This document shows positions 24,401-36,400 of a stretch of 64,000 nt of DNA, one piece after another. The stretch spans positions 9,221,257 through 9,285,256 of the forward strand of contig NC_132989.1 in the NCBI RefSeq assembly GCF_048564905.1, written 5' to 3'. Origin of the DNA: Vicugna pacos. Taxonomy: Eukaryota; Chordata; Mammalia; Artiodactyla; Camelidae. The notes below the pieces were generated by a model. It had not been told where the DNA came from. It was given only the letters and a program-made list of their open reading frames with translations, and ran no database searches. Numbering within the stretch: the stretch's first letter is position 1; the number at the start of each line of letters is the position of its first letter. The position numbers and the translations under genes are program-made.

Positions 24401-27400
24401 TCCGTCTTGAGGTGGACATCCTAATTTTTCTTACCATTTAGTGAAAGGAGTAGGTTCTTCAGGATTTCCTGGTTTCTGGTGCTCTTTCCTAATGAATCTC
24501 CCCTCTCTAAGGTCTTATGTTGACAGTAGAACCCAATACCTATGGCCTTCGTAAGCTCTGTCTTTTTTAATTAAAATGAACCTCATATTGCAACCTCCCA
24601 ACTTTTGTAATTGGCTTGTGTCCTTTATGAAGACACAACAAATAAGGTGAATTCTGACAGAGAGAATGGCTAACTCTGGGGAAACTATATCTAGGAGGCA
24701 ATTTAAGGATGCCGAAAGAGGCTGGCGATATTGTGTGCTGTAGACAGGTGTGAGGAGGCAGTGTGGGCAGAAGAGATTACAATTACATTTTTGGAGTCCT
24801 GAAATTATATTATTGGTCTGACTGAATATTTTTTTAAATGACATAGAAGGAAATTAGTTGGGGACTTTTATAGTGCTTAGAAATTCTTTAATTGGTGGCT
24901 ATTTATAAAGCCACCGCTCCATCCAGTGGGAAATGGCCCCATAACCAAACCAAGGTGACTCTCGGCCTCCAAGCCAATTCTTTGCTTAAGTTTTCTTGCA
25001 CTTTTCACAGAACGAGCTTACTTTTCAACCTCCTATTTTTCCTCACCAGCTCCTTCTACCCTTAGTTTCCTAGCTTCTTCCTCAGGATATATTTACCAGT
25101 AAGGAAGACATGTTAGTAAATCAAGCCAATTTGGTTTCCCTTTCTTTGTTTCCACTATCATCCTTTGATCAGATTTCTTGCTTGCTTACTTTTTACCTCT
25201 AGATTCAGATTTTTAAACTGAAGGAAGGAGATTGGATTACACTCTTCTTAAAAGCCTCTGATTACACTGGTCAGCAAACGGTAGCCCCAGGGCCAGATAA
25301 GATTCTAAAATAGGCTCACCAAGAGTTCTGTAAATAAAGTTTTATTGGAACACAGTCACACCCATTCATTAATCTATTGTCCATGGCTGCTTCCTCTTCC
25401 TCCACAGTGACAGAGCTGAGCAATTACTACCAAGATTGCAGGACTGTGAAGCCTAAAACTTTTACTAATGCCTCATACATAATAGGCACCCACAAATATT
25501 TGTTGAAAAAAACATTTCTTTTCTTTAAGGCAAAAATTAGCTGTTTCCCAAATTAACTTCACTTGAATCCCTCAGGAGAGTTTTCAAACCAGTTGCCCCT
25601 ATCCAAGAGACTTGAGTTTCTAGTTTCTAGTTAGTAGAGTTGAAATTTAAGGATACTTCTTGTGGGGGATAAAAAGGTGCCTGGTGAGGGAAAAGTACAC
25701 ATTCTTTATTTGGTCCTTCAATGATCTGCTTGTGTGCCAGGCTTCTTTCTCATTTCAGTTCTTTCTCTGGATGGCTCTGAGGATTTCAGTTAAGTGGTCT
25801 GGAACCCTCTACCACCTCTGACTCTGGAGAGTCAAAGTCATTGCCTGTTGTTATTGTCAGCCCTTAGTTTGGAAGGGAATTTAAAGGGTCTAGTCCACCT
25901 TCTTACTAAATGTGTAAATCATCTGTGTTATCTAGCATATGCTCATGGTGTGAGTTAGCCCTCATCTACAATGCAGGTCTGTTGGGAGGGTACCCTTCGG
26001 ACTGACTGGACTGAATGCTGTTTATTTGGTAAATACTCTGGCTCTTGGGAACCACTACTTAACTCTTAGTCATACACCACTGACAGGACAAGGACAGCTT
26101 CAGGCTCTAGACATTTTCCTCTACCTCACGGATATGTATGAAGATACATCAATCTGATAGGCATGCCTAGTCTTTTCAAAATACTTCATTACAAATCCCA
26201 GGTACCATTTTTTAACCTGTAAACCTTCCCAAATATAATCCTTTCGATTCAGCTGTTTCTTTGTACTGAACACGTCTTCAAGCTCTCTTCAGTCACAGAT
26301 TCTAGTTGACCAATGTCAAGAACTCAAGTTCATGGAAGACAAGTGCCCAGTTCTGCCTGGGGGCAGTCTCCTTGGTGGTGTGGCTGTACAAGCCCAGCTC
26401 AAGGCTCTTATTTCCTGCTGCTTGATTAATCCTTGTTTTCATGTTGATTTCTAGCTCCTCCAAGGACAACTATCAAAACTATGACAACTTGGCCAACCAC
26501 CACGACCAAGAGAACTTGGCCAACTGTCACCACCAAGAGAACCAGGCCAACCATCACGACCAAGAGAACTAGGCCAACTGTCACCACCAAGAGAACTAGG
26601 CCAACTATCACCACCAAGAGAACTTGGCCAACCACCACGACCAAGAGAACTTGGCCAACTGTCACCACCAAGAGAACCAGGCCAACCACCACGACCAAGA
26701 GAACTTGGCCAACTGTCACCACCAATAGAACCAGGCCAACCACCACGACCAAGAGAAGTAGGCCAACTGTCACCACCAAGAGAACCAGGCCAACCACCAC
26801 GACCAAGAGAACTTGGCCAACTGTCACCACCAAGAGAACCAGGCCAACCACCACGACCAAGAGAACTTGGCCAACTGTCACCACCAAGAGAACCAGGCCA
26901 ACTGTCACCACCAAGAGAACTAGGCCAACTATCACCGCTCATCCAAAGCCAGGACCCACAAAGAAACCCCAGCCAGGTAAACAGATATGTTTCTGAGTCT
27001 AGAGAGCTTTTACTGAGAGGGTGTAGACCATCCAGGGCCTTGTGTTAAGGCAGAGATACAATCTAGGGGAAGGGTTGATATCTGGGTTCCAAATGTGGCT
27101 TCATAGAATCTGTGAAGCCCTGTCCCCCATTGTATTCATCTTTTGTGCATACGAGCATTTTGAGAGCGAAGCCCAGCACAAGCTCTTGTTTCTTGCTGCT
27201 TGACTCCTTGCTTTCCTGTTGATTTCTAGGTCCACCTACCAGGCCTCCAATGACAACTACAACTTGGGCCAACACCACCGCCCGTCCAAAGCCAAGACCC
27301 ACAAAGAAACCCCAGCCAGGTAAACAGACGTGCTTCTGAGCCCAGGGGGCTTTTACTGAGAGGGTGTAGACCATCCAGGGCCTTGTGTAAAGCAGAAGTA

Positions 27401-30400
27401 GAATCGAGGGGAAGGTTATTGCCTGGGTTCCAAGTGTGGCTTCACAGAGACTGTGAAGCCCTGTCCCATATTATATTCATCTTTTGTACATGTAAGCATT
27501 TTTAGAGTGAGGGGGTAACAATAGCTTTTTGTCAGATTCTCAAAGGAATTCAATAGTAGCAAAAAGAAAAAAAAGTCCAGCTCATTGGCCTCAGCCATCT
27601 AAGCAGAATGGTGTGGATTTGGCCCACAGCATTATGAAGAAAAAATAGGGAATGCCAGAATACAGGGGCAGAGGAATGAGATTCTGTCCACACAAGGAGC
27701 TCTGAATAGCAGTCATTTAATCCCTTCTCAAGTCTAACCCAACACTTGAGGATGAGATTTCAGCAAGGTTAGTGTTTACTCTGTTTCCTGTGTCAGGAAC
27801 CAAGTTAAGTGCTTTACAAGTATTATGTCACTTATTTCTTAGGACACCCATGTGCACTGTGGGTGTGATTCTTTGCTACTTTATACCTGTGCTGATCGAG
27901 GCACAGAGTCAAAGCTCAATGTTGACAGTCATACGAATAGAAAGTGGTTGAGTCTGGATTGTCTCCATTAATTTGAATTTTGGACCTGTGCTATCCTCTA
28001 TACTGAACACAGAGCTTATGTTTGGATGAATTTGTCCTGTTCTGATATCCTCGCTGGAGAGGCCTTCGTACAATTACCCTGACTTTTCAGGGTGTCAGTG
28101 ACTTACACAGTTTTGCTTCTAGTATCCTTTAATTTAGTAACGTAGCACAGAAACGTTATTTATACCAATGAAAAAGTAAATATCGAATTTAAGGACTTAT
28201 GGGACTTCAAATACACACGTTTGTTTTTTTCAGTTCAGGCTATTCAGTTCATACTTCAAATTTCCGATAGATAAAAGTTTAGGTTTAACGCAAATGGAGA
28301 ATAATTGGACTTACAGATAGGAAAGTAGCTTTCCATTCTGAGGACAAGTTTGGGTTCAAATTTTCTATTTTTAAGGCTGAAAATAAAACTTTTTAGTGAA
28401 GATTCTCAAAGACTCCAACGCCTTTGGAACTTTGAGGTGGCTTTGGATTCTGAGGAGCAACAGACATGTCACAACCTCTTAGCTAAAAAATATCTGATGG
28501 AACATACTGATTTCCCTCGACTCCCACTGCACCATGTGTATATTTAACTAGGAGGGATCTGAAGGACTGGGCTATGAACTGAGTTTGGAAGAGAGGGCTG
28601 TAGGTTAAAAGTGGAATTTTGGAGCCATAAAAGTTTGTTAGGAAAACAGCTTTGTTCTAGAGAATCTGTTAACTTTCTTGTTACTGATTTAGCTTCTTCA
28701 TACTTAGTCTGTGCCCGCAAAGGTGGATTAGAGCATGTGGTTTGGTGACCACGTCTAAGTTACTGACTTTGTTTAAAGCAGAGGTTCAGAAGGAAAGTGC
28801 TGGTCTCTGTGTCTGTGTGACCTCCTTGGGGATAGTATTCATTGATTCTGGTACTTACCCTGATAGTTTCCGAAAGAGTTTGTGTTTAGAGTTGAACTTT
28901 ACAGTATAAGAAGGAAGTGAACACTGGAGCAGATCCAGGGCAGGGACATTTACCGTTACCTCCACTCCCTCTCTGTGCTCTGTGTACCTTGTACACACTA
29001 GTTGCCTAAAATATTCATGGACGGATTGGATATAAAGTTGTGGGAGCACTGAACTCATGCCCAGCAGGTAACTTTAGTTTCTCTCCTGAACACCTAGGAT
29101 CATCGGGGGAGGGGATAGCTTAGTGGTAGAGTGCCATGCTTAGCATGCACGAGGTCCTGGGTTCAGTCCCCAGTACCTCCATTAAAATATATATACACCT
29201 AATTACCTCAACAAAACAAAAACAAACAAAAACTCTCATCATCACTGGCACCCTGTTAAGAGCATGCATTCTGGAATGAGATAGATCTGACTTCAGTGCT
29301 GGCCCTGACTACTCCGACGAGCTTTGTGACTTGAACAAATGTCTTATCCTCTCTGAATCTCTTTTTATCATTTGTAAAATGGATGGAATGTTGCCAATCT
29401 TGTAGGATTCTTGCCAGGATTAAATGAGATAAAGAGCTTGGGACACAGGTAAAAGGGGGTAAGTGATAGATATAGTGGCAAATAGGACTATTACTTAGAA
29501 TGTCCAGAAATACATACCCCTGGCTGGTGCGGGTAGCATGTACGATTTGGAAATGTCCATGTGCACATCCGCATTTTTCTCAATTAAATGAACTAGACTT
29601 GACTTTAAACTTATTACTGGACTTGCTCCCTTGGGCCAGCACCTTATAACAATTAAATCCAAATTAAGCTGGTCTGAACCAAACTGATCACCTGTATTTA
29701 TGCTTCCTCTAAGCCCCAGACCCTAAATACACCCAGGAGGCGCCCCCTGGCTATCGTACTGAGCTTTCATTTCACACGGACACTTTGAGCTGGGTTGAGG
29801 ATGCCAACCCAGGCTCCGAAGAGGCATGTCCCTCTGAGATTCTGCTTTTCCTCTCTGAAAAGTCTTCCCCGCTCTTCCCAGTCTGGGCAGGTCCCATATT
29901 CCTTTGAAATATAAGATTGGCCTGTCTTTCCTGTGGTGGAGACAGGTGATACTGAATCCTGTCATCTTTCCGAGATAACTCCATTACCCATGGTGGTAAA
30001 CTGGGGGAGCGGCACACACTAAACCCCTTTTTAATGCTGAGCTGGCTTCTGTGTCCTTGTGCCTGTGCTGTATCCAAACAAAGTCACGTTTTGCAAGACT
30101 CCTCGTGGGTATGACTCATTGTACTCAGGAGCTGCCACTCTGTAGGGGACCCGCAGTATGGCGGACCTTCTGCCAGTCATTCCTGGAAGTTGGCTGATGT
30201 AAAATGGACCTGCAGTGAGACTCAGAGAGGGGCCGATTCAATTGGGATTAGTTAATGGGGACATTTGGTTTTGAAAGTGGAATCCTTAGTGGGAACTGTT
30301 TCCGGGCACAAAAACAAAGTGAAAGTGGATAAAAATACAAGGTAACAGCAGGAGGAGCAGCTGCAACCCACACTCTGAGGCTGTGAGGAGGAAGACAAGA

Positions 30401-33400
30401 GGAGTGGGCAATCGTTCCTTAAAATACGTCACTAAAACCTAGTCAAGGTAGAGCTTCCCAGAGCGGAACAGACGTTGGAGCAGCCGCGTCCCCACGGCTT
30501 AAGGGACTTCTGCCGTCTTGGCAGGGTCTCTGAGGCTCTCCGGCCAAATGCTTACTGTGCCCGAGCCAGACTTCAGTGAGCTAAAGCCTCCCAGAAGCAA
30601 AGAACATTAGTCTGGAAGGAATTTTGGTCGTCATCTTGCCTGCCACCCACCTTTTGACGGATAGATGTGCAGCAAACTCACACATTATCTCATTTAATTA
30701 TTTTGGGGCGGGCCTTGTTTATTGCCATTGCCAGACTGTGGCGGGGGGTACCCTATAGTTCAGCTTTGGAGACAGACAGCTTCCAATTCAACTGCCAGTT
30801 ACTAGCTGCGTGCCTGTGGGCAAGTCGTGGTGTGTTCCTTACAGGATGTTTGTGAGGGATGAGGGCCATGATGTTTGCAAAGTGCATTGCACAGCGTCCC
30901 TCCCCCATTGCTCCCTCAAAGATTAGTAATAGCTCTGATATTTGTCTCATATGGTGCTAAGTGCTTTACCTGCACCATCTAATGTGACAACTTGATGAGA
31001 CGGGTGCTATCAACATCTTATAGTTCACGGTTGCCCCAGCTAGAAGTATAAATATATATATATTTTTATAAATACACACACACACACACACACACACATA
31101 CACATACATACATAAATGTGTATGCGAAGGACCTTGATCAAGGTCATATTGCCAAGGGACAAGATCAGCACTGAACTCAAATTTTGTGTGATTCAAGTCC
31201 ATGCTGGTTTTACGTCACCCATTCAATACCCGAGGGACTTACTTAAGGTTAGAACATAAATCATAAACAGAGCCTAGACTGTAGATATTGTCTTTTGTTT
31301 TTAATTGACAGTTACAATGTGTCCATTTCTGGTGTACAGCACAATGTCCCAGTCATGCATATATTCGTTTTCATATTTTTTCATTAAAGGTTATTACAAG
31401 ATATCGAATATAGTTCCCTGCACTATGCAGAATAAATTTGTTTTTTAAATCTATATTTATATATAAAGGGTAACATTTGCAAATCTCAAACTCCCAAATT
31501 TATCCCTTCCCACCCCCTTTCCCTGGTAACCATTCGATTGTTTACCATGTCTGTGAATCTGTTTCTGTTTTGTAGTTGAGTTCATAGTGTCCTTTTTTCA
31601 TTTTTTTTTTTTTTAGATTCCACATATGAGTGATATCATATGGTATTTTTCTTTCTCTTTCTGGCTTACTTCACTTAGAATGACGATCTACTGTAGGTAT
31701 TGTCCATGGCTGTCTAAGGAGTAGTGTCAGAATGAATAAAATGCAGGTGCGGTAATGTAAAGATTGGGGGGGATGGTTAGTGCACTTTCATTGCCCCTGA
31801 GGTTCTACAGTAGTCAGGGATTTTCCCAGACCCGTAGTATCTTCCTGCGATGGGAGTGGAATGCGTGTGGGGCCCTGAGCTGAGATTCTTATCCTGTACT
31901 GGGGCTGGAAACTCGTTAAACCACTTCAGGTCTGTTTCCTCATCTATAAAATAGATTCAAAAAATTGTTGTAAGGATTTAGAGTGCTGTGCTAGATACTC
32001 AGCAAAAAGAGAGTCCCGTATTTGACCTATGGTTGCTTAGGTGGGCCAACAGTCTATGTTCTGTGTGACAAAAGAGATATTTAAAAGCCCTATTAAAATT
32101 TGGACATTCAAAACTTTCAGGCGTGATATCCATTTATAGCGGGGTTTTAGGTTGTGTAGGATATATTGGTCTTGGGGCTGATGTAACAGCTGTTTTACAA
32201 AGTACTTCTGGATCAATGTCTAGGCAGCTGGAGTATAATGTCGGGGTTGTAGGCCACCTTTTTGGATACCTTAGTACATTTTACTCACATTTGGAATGCA
32301 AAACCAACGTGATGTCCATTTCGAATAGGATGGTTCCGATCTTTGGATGTGCGTTTGGCATCTGAGCACTGATGGGCAGTTTCTTAACTGTCGTGAAAAC
32401 GTTGATTACCTAACTTTAGATGGGAATTTTTATACTGGTCCTGAGAATGGGCCACTGTCACTCCTAAAATTGTAGGTAAACCTTTGTGTGTACATGTATT
32501 TTTCAATAAAGAAGAAAAAAGGGGTCTTGTTGTCAAAAGGTCTTTGACAAAATGGTTAAGAAACACAGCCTTACTGGTTAAGTTAATAAATGTTCATAAT
32601 TTGGTGTAACTCTTGCAATGCCTCCAGCATTTGGCTGTAGTATTATTCAACTTTTCATTCATTACCAGAAAGCAATGTGAATCTATATAGTGTTTTCAGT
32701 GAAAAGTCAATATTTTTTGCTTAATTGTCCCTCTTGTTTTACAGATGGAAATGACACTGTGACCAAGTCTTCAGGTGCCCTTCAGCCTAACAACCAAAGT
32801 GTAAGCATATTCCTTGCATGTCTCCCTGGAGGCAAGTTACATTTAGAGATTATTACTGTTAAAACTAATCTACAGACAGATTCTTTCTAATTAAAAAAAA
32901 CTGGGGGAGAAAAGAACTTGACTCTTAAATAAGGATGCTTTAGTTAATTTAAAAAATCTGTATCGATGCACCAGTTTATTAAAAATACCTAATAAGTGGT
33001 ACTTTATTCTACACTCACGCACGCACACGTGTGCATGCACACACACTTCAGGCTTTCTCCCGGCCAAAAATTAGGAAAAAAAAGAATGCATTAATTCAAA
33101 GAGCACAAATTTACATACCAACGGTGACTTCAGTCATCATTAGGGAAATAACATACTGCGAATTGATGTGGTGTAGTGGAGGCCCCCCCAGATAAAAATA
33201 TTACATAAATGAAAATGTGTTTGCTTAGACATAGGCCCCCTCACATCTTTTTTCTATATAAAAATTTTTAGGCCACCGCTATCTTTATAAGCATAAACCT
33301 CCCTCTATGAAGACTTACTAAGATCCTGATGTCTTGAACAACTTCGTGATTCTGTAAGATGTTCTCATGCTTTTCCCATAGTTTGCTTGAGAAAAATCTA

Positions 33401-36400
33401 AGGGGCCCAGTCTCATGATGTTCATCCAAGTCTCATCTTTGGAAATAAGTCAGAAAAATTCATCAGTGGAACCTTTTCTCTTGATTCCCTTTGGGAGGAA
33501 GAACTTTCCTTTTACTATGTGCAACTCGCTCTTTGAAGTCACAAACAAAAAGAATTTAAAGTATGAGCGTAATCCTGATTGCAAGCGGTGAGAAATTACA
33601 GCATGGTCACTGTAAGAGAAATTCAAGCTCAGGCAAAGCAGGGTTATCTAGCGTAAGGCCAAATGGCCTTAGGCCACATACCTTAGTGACAGTAACACCA
33701 CAACATGGGAATGATGTTAAAGATTTTAGCAACTCTCCTGGTACAGGCACTGGTTGATCTGATGGACACGGGCTGAGTTTGTATATGCCTGTTAAATCGC
33801 AGAACTGCCACCATGATTATTCTATTATTCCAAATGATTATTCTATTGCTGTGCAGTCAGATTTATGCTAGACTGAAAAAAACCATTCTGAATGGTAAGA
33901 TTGTTCTTGACCTCAGTCACCTGTAGGACAACTATGTTTAGCAACAAGTAGAAGCAATTTAGAAGCAAGTTCACCACAGTCGGTAGCAAAACTGTGGGCT
34001 TTCTGTGTCTTGACTCCGAAGATGCCAAGATGTCTCCCAGGTGCCTTGAAACCAAGCAGCATATATTCTGACCCAGTAGGTCAACTTTCTGAACTCCGTT
34101 TTAAGGAGAGAATTGAACAAATACGTGAAGAAATATGAGAAAAAAAATGTTCATCGCTGCTGTTTATAATCACGAAGATGTTGTGAACAACCTAAATGTT
34201 CAATAATAAGGGATTAATTACTTAGCAAGGCATGCCCACTTATTACCATGAAGAATGCCATCACTGCAGCGCATTTAGTGTTAAGTCAGCATCGATCGTC
34301 AAGTGATAAACTAACTTGTCAAACGGTGTATATACTGTAGTCTATATATTGAATATAGTCATTGTTTCTGTTAAGAAAAACACTAGAAGGATAAAATTCT
34401 AGAAGAGTACGTAATGAAAAATGGTAATAGTGGCTGTTTCTGGATGTTAGGATTATGGTGGATTTTTGTTTTCCTTTCTTTATGCTTAGCTGCACATTCT
34501 AAAATGAACATGCAGTTTTTATGTAACATAATATTTTAAAAAAGGAAGCAAAGCCTGCTTCCCTTTTTAACCCGATGTTCCATCTACTTTACTCCCCACA
34601 AGTAAGATAGTAAACAGCTTTTCCCCTCCGAAGACACTGGTCGTTCCCCCTTTACGCAAGGGCACCTCGGATGCTAAAATGCCTCTGTATCCTTGTAGTG
34701 TTTATGAGGAAGTGCCTAAAAGCACCTTTGCCAAGAATTGTATTTAACCTGCATTTGATAGCCAGAAACAGAGAGGCTAAATAACTTGTCTAGGGTCACA
34801 CAGCAACTAAGTAAAAGAGCTAGGATTCTGACTCCAGAGATTAAACTCTTATTCAGGAAGAGACTTGGGACTCGATCCTTTTCACTGATCTTCTGCTTTC
34901 TTTCTGTTAAAATATCTGCCCTGTGGGGCCTCTTAAGGATGAGAGGTAAACTATGTAGAGGGGTCGAGGGTATTTCAGGCTTATTCCAGGAGGGGGTGAT
35001 CCCTTTTGAGCTGCACTAGGGGATTTAAACAAAATTCTGTACTTCTCTCCAATTGCACAGCATTTTAATTGTTAATCAGAGCCATGTCTATGAGCAGCTA
35101 CTTTCCAGTCCATTTATAAAGACATAAACTCTCGAATTCTAGCTAAAAAAAAAGTAAGTTTTGTAATCAAGGGCTAAATTCCATAATTGAGCACATTTAA
35201 GTAACATCAGATAACACCACCACATCAACTTATATGTGAACAAAGATTGTTGTTTTCTTTTTTAATATCATAAGAAGATTACTTATGGAAATAACTTATT
35301 AATTTTAAAAACATATGTGTAATTTATATATAATAAAGCACACTTGTTTGAATCGCACAGTTGGCGTTTTGGCAAAGGTATATACTTAGATAAATACCAC
35401 CCCAAGCTATAATACATTTCCACCAACCCCAAAAACATCTTGAATTTTTAATTGTCTTAGAATTTCACCACATGGTTATAACCTCAGGTCATTGGGTCTT
35501 GTCCCTCATAATCTAGATGTAGCCAAGGGCCAATAAAGGTAAATGTGTCTGGGTACATTATTTTAGGAAATGTTTTCTGCCCATAATTCTAACAAGCTGT
35601 TTGTTTGATCTGCCGATGTTTCCTTAGCCTGCAGTGACGGTAGAAAGTCCATGGAGGACCAACAATAAGGGAATCTACATTGGACTCTGTATTGCCGCCA
35701 TAGTGTTATTGGTCACGATTTTGACTGTCTTGCTTGTCAGAAGTAAGTCACTTAAGAATTGTGCCTCTGGGAGTATTCTTGAGCCAAACTGCCTGGAGCC
35801 CCCCGTGTGCCACGTGATTTTAATTTCACCTAACTTCCTTGTTTCTTAACCTTGCTCTTCTTTATTTGTCTTAAAATTGTTGTCCCATGGAGAGAAATAG
35901 AATATTTAAATTCTCCATAGGAGAAATTAAATACTGAGAAATAAGAGTTGGTTGGGTAGAGCTGGGATTTGGAAGGCAGCAGACCATTGTGATGTGCAAG
36001 CTTTGTTCACTCTTCCTCTCCCCCTCCCTCAAGAACCAATGTTTGTCCGTGTATGGGGCAAAGTTGTAGAGGGTGTTACAACACCCATTTAACAGAAGAA
36101 GCAAATGAGGCACTGGGAGGGATAACTGACTTCAGAGCTAGGGCTAGAGCAAAGTTTCACCAAGGAGCCATCTGGGGCGTCCTGGTCTCCTTTCCACCAG
36201 TTGTGTGTGTGTGTGTGTGTGTGTGTGATCTTTTGCCTATGAAAGAAACACAATCTCCCACTTTTACAATGAAATATAGTAATTATGTTAAAATAAGCCA
36301 GGACATGTGGGTTATTATTATTATTATTAATATTATTATTATACTAAACCATTAATAAATATGAGATACTTTACACTCAGGGGCTTGTTTGGATCCTGCA

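Larger units (their letters stand above)
26391..27510 (+). repeat. Tandem duplication containing stalk exons 3 and 4
   Basis: Unit A is about 26391-27163 and unit B about 27164-27510. Upstream of each exon lies 'cccagc(t/a)caag...ctgcttga...gttgatttctag'. Downstream of each lies 'gtaaacag...cttttactgagagggtgtagaccatccagggccttgtgt' and 'tgtgaagccctgtccc'. The only large difference is the minisatellite, present in A alone. By eye the copies differ at roughly one base in ten or fewer outside the exon. Confidence 0.9.
27320..32744 (+). other. HAVCR1 intron 4
   Basis: The largest intron but one. It has the right part of the exon duplication (to about 27510), MIR pieces (27790-27930, 29250-29450, 30760-31030, 31890-32030), a camelid SINE (29105-29231), a (CA)n run and an antisense L1 3' end (31293-31689). 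I looked for a third copy of the stalk exon and saw none. Confidence 0.65.
32801..35627 (+). other. HAVCR1 intron 5
   Basis: It contains a short (CA/CG)n run near 33016-33045, an old + strand L1 piece (34060-34560), a MIR (34690-34850) and an old antisense L1-like piece (about 35280-35480). No exon-like sequence is recognised. Confidence 0.6.

Noticed and set aside
26426-26942. Two long minus-strand open frames (169 and 163 codons) with Gly/Trp/Leu/Val-rich periodic sequence
   Set aside because: They are mirror frames of the 27-bp minisatellite. A repeat unit divisible by three with no stop in any frame gives open frames on both strands. The + strand frame has splice sites and TIM homology on both sides.
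32123-32365. 80-codon open frame with small-residue-rich sequence in intron 4
   Set aside because: No domain, no splice context, no known homologue from memory; consistent with chance in intron DNA.
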